From assembly GCA_028724265.1 (NCBI GenBank), contig JAQYDG010000005.1:124001-188000 (forward strand): a stretch of DNA of 64,000 nt, read 5' to 3'. The notes under the pieces are model-generated. The model was not told the origin of the DNA. It made no database searches and worked only from the letters and a program-made list of their open reading frames with translations. Within the stretch, counting starts at the first letter, position 1, and each line of letters begins with the position of its first letter. This document shows, piece by piece, positions 19,152 to 27,729 of this stretch. The translations under genes were made by a program, and so were the position numbers. This DNA is from Actinomycetaceae bacterium. Lineage in GTDB: Bacteria > Actinomycetota > Actinomycetes > Actinomycetales > Actinomycetaceae.

Positions 19152-19688
19152 TCACGCAATACCGAGCTGTGCCATGGCTTCACGAAGCAACACGTCGTGT
19201 CCTTCTTTCAGCTCAGCCTGAAGCTCTGGGATGCGTAGCTCACCGGGCGTGAACCACGAAAACTCTAAGGAATCCGAGCCTGGATGGCAGTCGCCTTGCA
19301 TCGGCACGATATAGGCAAGTGAAACAGCGTGTTGGCGTGCGTCGTAGAGTCCGGTGCCAGGGGTCGGAAAGTACTCCGATACGGCGAATGGCGTCAACGA
19401 TGCTGGTAGTTGAGGCAGGCTCATTGCTCCGAGATCCTTGTCGATATGCCGTGCCAGAGCTTCGCGCAAACTTTCATGGAACAGCACACGGCCGGTGGGG
19501 AAGGATCGTTCAATAGTACCGTCGAGTGCGAGCAGGAGCATCCCTACCGCATCAACATGTCCGAGTGAGTCTAGGCGAACAGGAACAACATCGACGTAGA
19601 GTATGGGCACTTTGCGCCTGACGTATTCCATGTCATCAGGGCTTAGCCATGGCCCCATATCTGCCGAATCTACCTCGCTCATAGGCAT
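19152..19688 (-). CDS. NUDIX-like protein of the DUF4916 family
   Basis: 178 residues. Matches the actinobacterial DUF4916 family: WLSPDDMEYVRRKVPILYVDVVPVR, GRVLFHESLREALARHIDKDLG, SEYFPTPGTGLYDARQHAVSL and DSLEFSWFTPGEL. The fold is NUDIX-like, but a full Nudix box is not present, so hydrolase activity is uncertain. The start is uncertain: ATG 19688 or 19682 on the minus strand, with only a weak GGCAG upstream. It faces rdgB tail to tail and is divergent from a small membrane protein gene. Confidence 0.8.
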   Translation of the reverse strand: MPMSEVDSADMGPWLSPDDMEYVRRKVPILYVDVVPVRLDSLGHVDAVGMLLLALDGTIERSFPTGRVLFHESLREALARHIDKDLGAMSLPQLPASLTPFAVSEYFPTPGTGLYDARQHAVSLAYIVPMQGDCHPGSDSLEFSWFTPGELRIPELQAELKEGHDVLLREAMAQLGIA

Positions 19689-19790
19689 ATTCTGCCATAG
19701 CGGGAACGCCGTGTACCTTTTCAGCAACCTGCATACGAGTGCATTCCATCGGAGTGTCAGGCGCACTGAAAGCCATTCTATGCTTGGCTT

Positions 19791-20120
19791 ATGGATGTGA
19801 AGAAGGCAGGAAAGATTCTGTTGGGCGTGGAATTCCTCTATTCGTTGGTGATGCTTGCTATCGCTGCTGCAGCCGTCGCACACGCAGGTTTTCCTTCAGG
19901 GCTTACCGTCACAGTCATTGTGGGCATGTGTGCCTTTGCGCTTTGGATCTTCGGCTATGTGCGTCGTCAGGTGTACGTGGTTGCAGGTTCATTCTTCGGT
20001 GTGCTGTTGTTCTGTCCCTCTCCGTGGCCGGTCATGACGTGGATCGGACTAGCTCTTGGGCTGATTGTGCTCTCGTTGGTGGCATATGGGTCTCTGCATG
20101 ACGAACCTATGCAGTGGTAG
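19791..20120 (+). CDS. Small membrane protein, unknown function
   Basis: 109 residues with about four hydrophobic segments (roughly residues 8-32, 37-56, 60-75 and 80-100) and short charged ends. I recognise no family. There is no Shine-Dalgarno; TATGCT (19779-19784) sits 6 nt before the ATG, which supports both the start and a leaderless transcript. It stands alone between the divergent DUF4916 gene and the peroxiredoxin gene, 128 bp apart from the latter. Confidence 0.7.
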   Translation: MDVKKAGKILLGVEFLYSLVMLAIAAAAVAHAGFPSGLTVTVIVGMCAFALWIFGYVRRQVYVVAGSFFGVLLFCPSPWPVMTWIGLALGLIVLSLVAYGSLHDEPMQW

Positions 20121-20248
20121 TGCGGGTGCGGTAGCGTGGGAGGTGCTGAGTGCAGCGCGGGTCACGACTCTCGCTGCAGGTGGCCAATTTGACTCGCACG
20201 GCAATCAGATTCACATACCCCATGAGGTTCACAAGGAAGGCAGGCACT

Positions 20249-20746
20249 ATGGCACAGCTACAGAACGGGCAGAAAGCTCCAGATTTCACACTGCCCACCG
20301 ACAACGGCGATGTCACGCTCTCGGATCTTCTCGAGCAATCGGAGTCGGGTGTTGTGCTGTACTTTTATCCGCGGGCGATGACGCCGGGATGCACGATTGA
20401 AGCAGACGATTTCGAGTCCGCACGGGATGCGTTCGAGAATGCTGGATACACGATTCTGGGGGTGTCGCCAGATTCGCTTGAGCGCCTGAGCCGCTTCCGG
20501 ACGAAGGAAGCTCTCGGCTTTTTGCTCGCATCTGACGTTGATCACGCTGTGCTTGAAGAATACGGAGCATGGGGTGAAAAAACGTCGTTTGGTAAAACAA
20601 CTGTTGGTGTGATTCGTTCAACTCTCGTCATTGACAAGGACGGTACTGTTCGCATGGCGAAGTACGAGGTGAAAGCCAAGGGGCACGTTCAGAGGATTGG
20701 CAAAGAACTGGGGCTGAATATTTCGGTTGCTCCTGGCGTTGAGTGA
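20249..20746 (+). CDS. bcp: Thioredoxin-dependent peroxiredoxin (BCP/PrxQ type)
   Basis: 165 residues. It reduces hydrogen peroxide and organic peroxides. Opening GQKAPDFTLPTDNGDVTLSDL and the peroxidatic cysteine in FYPRAMTPGCTIEADDF (near residue 46). The usual resolving cysteine five residues later is Asp here, so it appears to be a 1-Cys enzyme. ATG 20249 is preceded by AAGGAAGG. A cytosolic detoxification role is inferred from the family. tRNA-Leu follows 25 bp downstream. Confidence 0.92.
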   Translation: MAQLQNGQKAPDFTLPTDNGDVTLSDLLEQSESGVVLYFYPRAMTPGCTIEADDFESARDAFENAGYTILGVSPDSLERLSRFRTKEALGFLLASDVDHAVLEEYGAWGEKTSFGKTTVGVIRSTLVIDKDGTVRMAKYEVKAKGHVQRIGKELGLNISVAPGVE

Positions 20747-20771
20747 TTCTGGGCTACACTAGGTGGGTAAC

Positions 20772-20852
20772 GCGCACGTGGCGGAATTGGTAGACGCGCA
20801 AGATTTAGGTTCTTGTGCCTATGGCGTGAGGGTTCAAGTCCCTCCGTGCGCA
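20772..20852 (+). tRNA. tRNA-Leu (anticodon TAG)
   Basis: Acceptor GCGCACG pairs with CGTGCGC (20845-20851), discriminator A20852. The anticodon loop TTTAGGT lies between CAAGA and TCTTG, giving TAG for CUA codons. A short class II variable arm and GGGTTCAAGTCCC T-arm are present. CCA is not encoded. Confidence 0.95.
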
Positions 20853-20995
20853 CAGTTTTGAGCTAACTCGGTCAGCACGGGTAACTCACCGGTCTGTTGC
20901 CGTCGTTATCGCAGCCCGCCTCGTTGTTCCCTCTGTTGTTGAGGACGGGTTCCCTCTCACGGGGCTTCTGTTCTGTGCCGCTGTAGCATTGACAC

Positions 20996-22846
20996 ATGAT
21001 GTGGGAACCGGCACGGCCTCGTGGTCGTCACTTTGGGCGCGCAGACGCGGAGCATATACCAGCCTGGCGTCATGATCTCGCTCAGCTTGATTCTACGGGT
21101 GAACAAACGTCTGCGAACGCTCCTATGGCAGGGGAGCAGGCGCCTTCGGCTGGTACTTCTGTAGCGAAATCGTCACTCATTATGGCTCTTGGCACGCTCA
21201 CGAGCCGTATTTTAGGGTTGGTTCGTTCGCCGATAATGCTCGGAGCAGTCGTGGGGATGACGACTCCGGTTGCTAATTCTTTTGATGTCGCAAATAAGCT
21301 GCCAACGCTGATCTACATGGTCATTGCGGGTGGCCTCGTCAATGCCGTTCTCGTTCCTGCTCTTGTGAGGGCGATGCGGCGTTTTGAGGATAACGGCGCG
21401 GCGTTCATCAACAAGCTCATGACGATCACTATCGTTGTGCTTGGTTCCGTGACGGTCCTCCTTACTCTCGCCTCGCCACTGCTGGTCAAGGTGTTTGCTG
21501 CGACGATGGCTCCGGAGTGGTTCCGCGTCACCGTTCTGTTTGCATTCTGGTGCATTCCACAGATTTTCTTTTACGGGCTTTATGTGGTGATCGGGCAGAT
21601 CCTCAATGCGCGCGAGAATTTTGGCCCGTACATGTGGTCACCCGCGCTCAACAACGTGGTGGCGATAAGCGGCCTGGTGCTGATGCTTGTGTTCTTTGGT
21701 TCGCCGAGCAATGCAGTTCTCCACGATGCGAGCGCGTGGAACGGCTGGCGGGTGGCAATCTTGGGTGGTTTTTCAACCGCGGGTATAGCGGCCCAGGCGC
21801 TTGTGCTCCTGATTCCGCTGCGGAAGCTGGGCATTCGCTTTCATCCTGATTTCCACTGGCGTGGCGTTGGCCTTTCGGAGGTCGGTGGAGCCTCGATGTG
21901 GGTTCTGGCGACGATGGTTGGCGGAATGATCCCCACCATCTTGATATCCAATATCGCTGCTGGCGCCACGATGCGTGCACAACGTATGGGTGTGGATCTG
22001 CAAACTGTGGGTGGTAATTACACGTATTCAACGGCTGAGTTGATCTACAACTTGCCAACGTCACTTATCACTGTGTCAATCGTCACCGCTGTGTTTACGC
22101 GTATTTCGCAGTATGCGGTAGATAACGACATTGCGTCGATGCGCCGATCAATTGCACGAACGACGTCCGTCATTACGACGTTGATGTTCTTGTGTACGAC
22201 TGGTCTGGTAACTTTGGCCTCGCCCGTAGCAAGAATTCTGGCGTTCACTGTTTCACCTCGGGAAGCCCTCACGCTCGCGTTCGCCATTATGACGATGGTT
22301 CTAGGGCTTGTTGGGTCTGGGCTGATTCGCGTCTACACCCGCGTGTTTTATGCACTCAACAAAATGAAAGAGCAGTTTCTTGTTAATGTGCCAGCACAGG
22401 TGTTCCTTGCGCTCGCCTACATCGCGTTGAATTTTGCGCCGCCGTCGTGGGTTGTTCCCGCGATCGGTAGTGCGATGTTCGTTGGCAATATCATCTGCGT
22501 TGTCTACCAGATTATTTTGCTGAACAGGTGGTACTCGTTAGTAGATGTTCGTCAGCTATGGCTGATGATTGGGAGGCTTCTTGCTGTCTCACTTGTCGCC
22601 GGGGCGTGTGGAGCGTTCGTGTTGAGGCTCTTCGGCCCGCTGTGGGTGCCGCTCGGTGTTGGCGGGGCGTTAGCGCGGCTTCTTGCAGCAGGCATCGTCA
22701 TCGTCGTTGTTTTTGTCGCGCTATTAAAGTTCTTGCGGATTCCGGAGTATCAGGAATTGAAGCCGTATGTGAACGCAGTTGGGCATGTGGCCACGTTGAT
22801 AAGATCGAAAGCGACTCGTCGCCATGGTTCACGGGCGGCAAGCTAG
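20996..22846 (+). CDS. murJ: Lipid II flippase
   Basis: 616 residues. An MVF/MurJ-family integral membrane protein with about 14 predicted membrane segments, which moves lipid-linked peptidoglycan precursor across the membrane. Typical segments: LTSRILGLVRSPIML, VANSFDVANKLPTLIYMVIAGGLVNAVLVPAL and YTYSTAELIYNLPTSLI. A hydrophilic, probably disordered tail of about 55 residues precedes the first helix. ATG 20996 has no Shine-Dalgarno, but TAGCAT (20984-20989) lies 6 nt before it. No long kinase-like C-terminal domain of the mycobacterial MviN type is present. Confidence 0.92.
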   Translation: MMWEPARPRGRHFGRADAEHIPAWRHDLAQLDSTGEQTSANAPMAGEQAPSAGTSVAKSSLIMALGTLTSRILGLVRSPIMLGAVVGMTTPVANSFDVANKLPTLIYMVIAGGLVNAVLVPALVRAMRRFEDNGAAFINKLMTITIVVLGSVTVLLTLASPLLVKVFAATMAPEWFRVTVLFAFWCIPQIFFYGLYVVIGQILNARENFGPYMWSPALNNVVAISGLVLMLVFFGSPSNAVLHDASAWNGWRVAILGGFSTAGIAAQALVLLIPLRKLGIRFHPDFHWRGVGLSEVGGASMWVLATMVGGMIPTILISNIAAGATMRAQRMGVDLQTVGGNYTYSTAELIYNLPTSLITVSIVTAVFTRISQYAVDNDIASMRRSIARTTSVITTLMFLCTTGLVTLASPVARILAFTVSPREALTLAFAIMTMVLGLVGSGLIRVYTRVFYALNKMKEQFLVNVPAQVFLALAYIALNFAPPSWVVPAIGSAMFVGNIICVVYQIILLNRWYSLVDVRQLWLMIGRLLAVSLVAGACGAFVLRLFGPLWVPLGVGGALARLLAAGIVIVVVFVALLKFLRIPEYQELKPYVNAVGHVATLIRSKATRRHGSRAAS

Positions 22847-23006
22847 CCGATGGGTGACGAGGCGCGAACATTGCGTAGGCGAGAACAATAGACAAGCAAC
22901 GTACAAGGCATGCGGCCGGTTGCGCGGCAGCGGATGGCGAGTGGATGGCCGCGCTCAGCAGATGACCGCTGCTCAGTGCTCGTGAAAGGTGGTCGAAGCA
23001 TTCACA

Positions 23007-23273
23007 ATGATGGACGAAGCACAGGAACTGCCGAAGCTGGAGGATAGCGGCTCCGGTTCAGGGCAGGAAAAGCCAAGGAACACGAAAAGGCCACATTGGG
23101 TTGTTATTCTTGCCATCGTGGTTGGTGGATGCGCGATGGCGTTTCTTGGGTTTTTTGCTGGTCGTGACGCACATCATTTGCACGAGCGGAACGCCGAAGT
23201 GTGTGTTGTTGAACCGCAGTGCGGTGAGAGTGTGCTACAAGATATGATGCGTGGAGAAAATACTGATGCGTAA
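23007..23273 (+). CDS. Small single-pass membrane protein, unknown
   Basis: 88 residues. A hydrophilic acidic N terminus, a single membrane segment (about residues 30-53, WVVILAIVVGGCAMAFLGFF) and a short outer or periplasmic part with two cysteines (EVCVVEPQCG). No family recognised. The start is uncertain: ATG 23007, ATG 23010 or GTG 22989. It overlaps the next gene by 8 bp, so the two are probably co-translated. Confidence 0.6.
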   Translation: MMDEAQELPKLEDSGSGSGQEKPRNTKRPHWVVILAIVVGGCAMAFLGFFAGRDAHHLHERNAEVCVVEPQCGESVLQDMMRGENTDA

Positions 23274-23778
23274 GCTACCTGAACAAGCAAAGCCGTTTAG
23301 GCGCGAGATCATCGATGTAATGCCGTTGAAGAACGACGAGTGGCTCGCGATCGGACAGCAGCATGCGATTTGGGGATCGAAAGATCGTGATCCCGAGGTG
23401 TGGGAGTATGCGCAGATGCGCGGTGCTCGGTGGACGGGCGAGGAATCGAGCGTCACCATTGACTTTATGGATGGGCGGCGGCTGGTACTCATGTCAAACC
23501 CGAGTGGGGTGAAGTCCTTTGGCGTGCTGCGTGAACGCTTGGTGGACTCCATTGTGTTTCAACAGCATGGTGAGCTTTCCGACGATTCGACGATACACGT
23601 CTATGTGCGAAAAGATGCCAGTGGCGGCCTGTTTGTGCAGACCGTGCATAACACCGTGCAGCCAGGGCATCTTTCGGATAAAGATATTGCGCTGGTTCAG
23701 TTGTGGGAGACGCAGGCGAGGGACGTGATGGGTATGAGCCCTGATGCTGGGTCTACTCAGCGTTTACAGGTAGCGTGA
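23266..23778 (+). CDS. Unknown soluble protein coupled to a membrane protein
   Basis: 170 residues, no membrane segment or signal. It contains REIIDVMPLKNDEWLAIGQQHAIW near the N terminus and alternating beta-like stretches later, ending in a polar tail. I recognise no family. ATG 23266 is chosen for GGAG 9 nt upstream; it lies inside the end of the preceding gene. tRNA-Asn with its own promoter follows. Confidence 0.7.
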   Translation: MRKLPEQAKPFRREIIDVMPLKNDEWLAIGQQHAIWGSKDRDPEVWEYAQMRGARWTGEESSVTIDFMDGRRLVLMSNPSGVKSFGVLRERLVDSIVFQQHGELSDDSTIHVYVRKDASGGLFVQTVHNTVQPGHLSDKDIALVQLWETQARDVMGMSPDAGSTQRLQVA

Positions 23779-23925
23779 CGATATCTACGGCCATGAAGTA
23801 CAGCATGAGTGAGCGGCTTTCTGGATGCGCGTGGAAATGTCTGTATCTGCGCTGCCGATGCCTGCGCTACCGATGGTTATGCTCACGATGTGACGAACGA
23901 GCAACATATCGTGAGGCGTGACGAT

Positions 23926-23954
23926 TTCACAAGTTCGTCAAAACCTGGTACTAT
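23926..23954 (+). promoter_or_regulatory. Promoter of tRNA-Asn
   Basis: TTCACA (23926-23931) and TACTAT (23949-23954) are 17 bp apart and end 18 bp before the mature tRNA. A T-run follows the -10. Confidence 0.65.
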
Positions 23955-23972
23955 TTTTTTTGTTGGAAAAAT

Positions 23973-24044
23973 TCCCGCATAGCTCAACGGCAGAGCACTC
24001 GACTGTTAATCGAACGGTTGTTGGTTCGAATCCAACTGCGGGAG
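23973..24044 (+). tRNA. tRNA-Asn (anticodon GTT)
   Basis: Acceptor TCCCGCA pairs with TGCGGGA (24037-24043), discriminator G24044. The anticodon arm reads TCGACTGTTAATCGA, giving GTT. The T-arm TTGGTTCGAATCCAA is perfect. CCA is not encoded. A terminator follows 10 bp later. Confidence 0.96.
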
Positions 24045-24054
24045 CTGATCGAGA

Positions 24055-24101
24055 GCCGCTCAAGCATGTCAAGTAGGTGCTTGGAGCGGCGTTTTTTGTT
24101 T
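24055..24101 (+). terminator. Terminator of tRNA-Asn
   Basis: GCCGCT-CAAGCA (24055-24066) pairs with TGCTTGGAGCGGC (24078-24090) with one bulged base, followed by GTTTTTTGTTT. A strong rho-independent terminator. Confidence 0.9.
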
Positions 24102-24220
24102 AAGCATGGCGTCAGTCTATGCTGGGTGAAGCATCGGCGGCTACCGACTCGAATGCGTGGTCACAAGGCGCGCAGGTGCAGTTTCTCACGCCGAGGATTC
24201 AAACTGGAAGGATGATAAGG

Positions 24221-24718
24221 ATGACGTATCGTGACATTCGGTTGATCGGAGATCCCGTTCTGCGTACTCCTTGTGAAGAAGTCACGGACATTAACGATGG
24301 GGTTCGTCAGCTTGTGGAGGATCTTCTGGAGAATGTTGATGACGAAGGGCGTGCTGGCCTTTCTGCGAATCAGATAGGCGTCTCGTTACGCGTATTCTCG
24401 TGGCATATCGACGGTGAGCTGGGGTACATTATCAATCCCCATATCGTGGAGCTTTCTGAGGACGAATACCAGGATGGCGAGGAAGGCTGCCTTTCCATTC
24501 CTGACTTGTGGTATCCCACGAAGCGCTCGTGGTACGCGAAAGCGGTTGGCATTGATCTGGATGGCAAAGAGAAGACGGTGGAGGGCGAAGGCCTGATGGG
24601 GCGCTGTATTCAGCACGAGACTGATCATCTTGATGGCCACCTGTATATCGATCGGTTGGAGCGTGATGTGCGCAAGAAGGCTCTGCGGGATATTCGCAGG
24701 CTCCACATTGGTGAATAG
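24221..24718 (+). CDS. def: Peptide deformylase
   Basis: 165 residues. It removes the N-formyl group from new proteins, using a metal bound by one Cys and two His. All three motifs are present: GLSANQIG (variant of GxGLAAxQ), EGCLSIP and [12 protein letters not shown] 24221 is preceded by GGAAGG and AAGG. Upstream in-frame codons reach back to the tRNA-Asn terminator and are not supported. A DUF3145 gene follows 128 bp downstream on the same strand. Confidence 0.95.
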   Translation: MTYRDIRLIGDPVLRTPCEEVTDINDGVRQLVEDLLENVDDEGRAGLSANQIGVSLRVFSWHIDGELGYIINPHIVELSEDEYQDGEEGCLSIPDLWYPTKRSWYAKAVGIDLDGKEKTVEGEGLMGRCIQHETDHLDGHLYIDRLERDVRKKALRDIRRLHIGE

Positions 24719-24846
24719 CGTTGGTGAAGAGAGGTGAGCGTAACATCAACTCGACTGTGAGTTCGTATCTGGTGCGCTACAATCGAAACGTCGTATACCG
24801 TCGCGTTCTGTGGTAGCAAGGGGAAAGCCACCATAAGGAGAATGCG

Positions 24847-25353
24847 ATGAACACGAGATACCGGACGCAAGGCGTCATTTTTATACATAGTGTTCCACCG
24901 GCCGTTCAACCGCATGTTGAGTGGGCGGTTTCTTCCGTGCTCGGCTACAACATTCCTTTTTTGTGGACTCCTCAGGATGCTCAGCCTGGGATGAACCGCG
25001 CTGAAGCCACGTGGGAGGGTGACGCTGGTACGGGTGCGATGCTCGCCAGTGCGATGCGAGGCTGGGAACATCTTCGCTACGAGATCACTGAGGATGCGAC
25101 TCAAGTGACTGACGGGGGTCGATGGCTCGCCACACCGGATTTGGGAATTTTCTACGCTCAAACAGACCGTGCAGGTAATATCGTCATTCCGGAAAACCGG
25201 ATACGGTCTGCGCTGGAGCGGGCGGGGGAGGACAGTGACGAACTGCATCGCCTTCTTGACCTTGCTTTGGGGAAGGCGTGGGACGACGAGCTAGAGCCGT
25301 TCCGCTATTCTGGTGCGGGCGCACCCGTCCGGTGGATCGCCCGCGTGGGGTAG
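24847..25353 (+). CDS. DUF3145 family protein
   Basis: 168 residues. Matches the actinobacteria-specific DUF3145 family along its whole length: GVIFIHSVPPAVQPHVEWA, the GDAGTGAMLASAMRGWEHLRYE stretch, and the conserved C-terminal LALGKAWDDELEPFRY with GAPVRW. The function of the family is not known to me. AAGGAG lies 6 nt before the ATG. No signal or membrane segment, so cytosolic. Convergent with a small unknown gene 23 bp away. Confidence 0.88.
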   Translation: MNTRYRTQGVIFIHSVPPAVQPHVEWAVSSVLGYNIPFLWTPQDAQPGMNRAEATWEGDAGTGAMLASAMRGWEHLRYEITEDATQVTDGGRWLATPDLGIFYAQTDRAGNIVIPENRIRSALERAGEDSDELHRLLDLALGKAWDDELEPFRYSGAGAPVRWIARVG

Positions 25354-25376
25354 CTGTGACGCTGTCCAGGCTGAGG

Positions 25377-25694
25377 CTACGCGTTACGCGCGCTTGTGCT
25401 GCGTGTGACGAGGTCGGTCAGGGACACGGCATTCATGACGACGGTGTCGGCTATTGCGCCTGTCACAGATTCAACAGCAGTGGCCACAAGCCACTGTTCA
25501 ATCAGATCGAGTGTGGAAAACGGGGTATCTGCCTGAAATTCTGAAGCGTGCGGCCACTGATCGCGTTCTAAAGCGTCCCGAGCGGCGTTCGTCGCTTTGG
25601 TAAGAATATCTGACAGATCGTCAGATTCAGCTGACGAAGGCGTCTGCGGAGCAGAGAGGGAAGCGGAGAGGCGAGCAAGTTCATCGTCAAACAT
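25377..25694 (-). CDS. Small acidic protein, unknown
   Basis: 105 residues, no recognised family. It is rich in Ala, Ser, Asp and Thr. Residues 30-50 and 60-95 look helical, with LIEQWLVATAVESVTGAIADTV in the second part. A good ribosome binding site (AAAGGA, 6 nt before ATG on the minus strand) supports the gene. Cytosolic by its lack of a signal or membrane helix. It is divergent from the YciO-type gene. Confidence 0.6.
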   Translation of the reverse strand: MFDDELARLSASLSAPQTPSSAESDDLSDILTKATNAARDALERDQWPHASEFQADTPFSTLDLIEQWLVATAVESVTGAIADTVVMNAVSLTDLVTRSTSARNA

Positions 25695-25850
25695 AGGAAG
25701 TCCTTTCTCCGCTCACTTGTGCCGTAGTGGTTTTCATTCTACCGTTGAAACGGTATCGGACGTTCTGCGGTATACGGCGATATGATCTGATTATTCATGC
25801 TGTGTGCACGCGGACATGAGCCGATGGCGACGCATTTTTCAGGAGGCACT

Positions 25851-26465
25851 GTGGCGAGATACATTGAGATTCATCCTGTTAACCCGCAGCCACGGCTTGT
25901 GACAAAGGTTGTCCAGGATCTGCGCGCTGGCGCTGTGATTGCTATGCCAACGGATTCCGGCTATGCCCTTGCCTGTGCGATGGCCAACAAGGCTGGGCTG
26001 GAGCGGATTCGTACGATTCGTCATGTGGGCGCTAAACACCACTTCACGTTGCTGTGCCACGATTTCGCTCAGATTGGTCAGCTCGCCATTGTGGATAACA
26101 CACAGTTTCGCCTCATTAAAGCGTTGACGCCAGGCTCCTATACCTTCATTTTGAAGGGGACGAAGGAAGTTCCTCGCATGACGATGACGGCGTCAAAGAC
26201 GATCGGCATCCGCATGCCAGATCACGTTTTGACACAGGCGATCGTGGAGGCGATGGGAGCCGCCGTCATTTCATCGTCGCTAATCCTGCCGGGGCAGACC
26301 GAACCGATGACGCAAGGGTGGGATGTCAACGAGGTCTTAGGGTCTCAGCTTGACGTCGTTGTTGAAGGACCTGCCGGTGCTGAGGGGCCTACGACGGTCA
26401 TTGATCTATCTGAGGGGGAAGTCGAGATCGTGCGCCGTGGTGCGGGCGACATCTCGATGCTATAA
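25851..26465 (+). CDS. YciO/Sua5-family protein (threonylcarbamoyladenylate synthase-like)
   Basis: 204 residues. Contains MPTDSGYALACAM, the YciO form of the YrdC/Sua5 nucleotide-binding motif, plus HHFTLLCHDF and GSYTFILKGTKEVP. Sua5 proteins make the threonylcarbamoyl-AMP used for tRNA t6A; YciO-type members are related, and their role is less clear. I place the start at GTG 25851 because AGGAGG lies 4 nt upstream; ATG 25797 lacks such support. Confidence 0.82.
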   Translation: MARYIEIHPVNPQPRLVTKVVQDLRAGAVIAMPTDSGYALACAMANKAGLERIRTIRHVGAKHHFTLLCHDFAQIGQLAIVDNTQFRLIKALTPGSYTFILKGTKEVPRMTMTASKTIGIRMPDHVLTQAIVEAMGAAVISSSLILPGQTEPMTQGWDVNEVLGSQLDVVVEGPAGAEGPTTVIDLSEGEVEIVRRGAGDISML

Positions 26466-26555
26466 GTCGTAAGGCTGTAACGCCGCATGACGAAGGTCGC
26501 CGCATGAAGCCGTAAGGCCTGATGCCTTGGTTCTTTCGGCTCTATCCTTTTGACC

Positions 26556-26825
26556 CTATCCCCGTGCTTCCCTGTAGATCGTCAGAAAATCGTCATATTG
26601 CGCTTGGCTAATGGAGCCGTCTGCGTAGAAGCCCCACACGGAATCTAGTGAATCATCGGCTGTGGCATCGTAGTAGGGGTCGCCACAGCAGAGGTTCCGA
26701 GGATCCGCGTAGGCTGTGTTCACAAGAGGCCGATTCCGTATCAGTGCCCGTGCTTGATCGCGGGAAAGCTGGCCTTTCCAGTACATCCAGGCGATGGATC
26801 GCAGAGGTTGTTGCTCGTTCTTCAT
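26556..26825 (-). CDS. Small soluble protein, unknown
   Basis: 89 residues. I do not recognise a family. Two parts stand out: AWMYWKGQLSRDQARALI near the N terminus and DSVWGFYADGSISQAQYDDFLTIY at the C terminus. Both read as short helical hairpins resembling small C-terminal SHOCT-like modules (a guess). Two adjacent Cys (LCCGDP) lie in the middle. ATG 26825 has GAGGAA 6 nt upstream. Convergent with the YciO-type gene. Confidence 0.6.
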   Translation of the reverse strand: MKNEQQPLRSIAWMYWKGQLSRDQARALIRNRPLVNTAYADPRNLCCGDPYYDATADDSLDSVWGFYADGSISQAQYDDFLTIYREARG

Positions 26826-27014
26826 CGTGAATTCCTCGTTTTCTCTTCTCGATATGTCTCGATATGTACGCTCGCGATATGCGCGTTCGATATGTGCGCG
26901 CACGCTCTGTGTATGTGAGAGCTCGTCCTGCACTGGTACTCTAAGTCCTGAGAATAGAAAGTGGCTGGCTAATAGGCTTATGGCGATCAGGCGGCGCGAG
27001 GTGCAGGGGGAAAC

Positions 27015-27707
27015 ATGGGGGAACTGAAGGCTGTTCTTTTCGATATGGATGGTACGCTCACCGATTCGGTACCCGTTGTCACTGATGCATTCGTCTATCT
27101 GATGACGACGATGACGGGATCAGCCGAACCATCCTCCGCGTACCTCACGTTCGTGGGGCCTCCTTTGGAGGATTCTTTCCTCAAGCTCGGTGCACAACCT
27201 GACGAGGTTCCGACGTGGCTTTCCACATATCGCGAATACTACGGCCGCTACATGAGGGACGTGCCGATTTTCCCTGGTGTGATGGACGTCTTGGCGCAGC
27301 TTCATGACGCAGGGGTGGCGCTGGCGGTGGCGACAAGCAAACGGAAAGACTCCGCAAGGGACGTTGCACAAGCGACGGGAATTGAACCCTATTTCGATGT
27401 GATCGAAGGTGCCGGTGAGGACGGTGCGAAGAACAAAACCAAGGCGGCCGTTATTGAAGCGGCGTTAGTGGATCTGGAACATGCGGGTTTGCTCAGTGCT
27501 CCAGATGCCGCGCCACGTGACGAATCTGGAGCTAGGCGCGACGTCGTCATGGTCGGAGATCGCTTCTATGACACAGATGGAGCCGCAGCGCACGGCATCA
27601 AGACCATTCTCGTCACATGGGGTGCTGGCCAGCAGGAGGAATTCGATCAGGCCTGGGCGAGCGTTTCGAGCGCTGACGAACTTGGCCGTCTTCTCCTGAC
27701 GCTTTAG
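27015..27707 (+). CDS. HAD-superfamily hydrolase, phosphoglycolate phosphatase-like
   Basis: 230 residues. HAD motif I is FDMDGTLTDS, motif II lies in VALAVATSKRK, and motif IV is VVMVGDRFYDTDGAAAHG. The helical cap after motif I (C1 type) fits the Gph/PgmB group, which act on small phosphorylated metabolites; the exact substrate cannot be read. An insertion of about 20 residues with Ala, Pro and Asp precedes motif IV. GGGGGAAAC gives a ribosome binding site. Convergent with the YhgE/Pip genes. Confidence 0.88.
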   Translation: MGELKAVLFDMDGTLTDSVPVVTDAFVYLMTTMTGSAEPSSAYLTFVGPPLEDSFLKLGAQPDEVPTWLSTYREYYGRYMRDVPIFPGVMDVLAQLHDAGVALAVATSKRKDSARDVAQATGIEPYFDVIEGAGEDGAKNKTKAAVIEAALVDLEHAGLLSAPDAAPRDESGARRDVVMVGDRFYDTDGAAAHGIKTILVTWGAGQQEEFDQAWASVSSADELGRLLLTL

Positions 27708-27729
27708 GGGATGGCTAAGTGCAGTCGCG

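Noticed and set aside
24119..24220. tRNA T-arm-like stretch and in-frame codons before def
   Set aside because: No acceptor or anticodon arms fit, and def homologues start at 24221.
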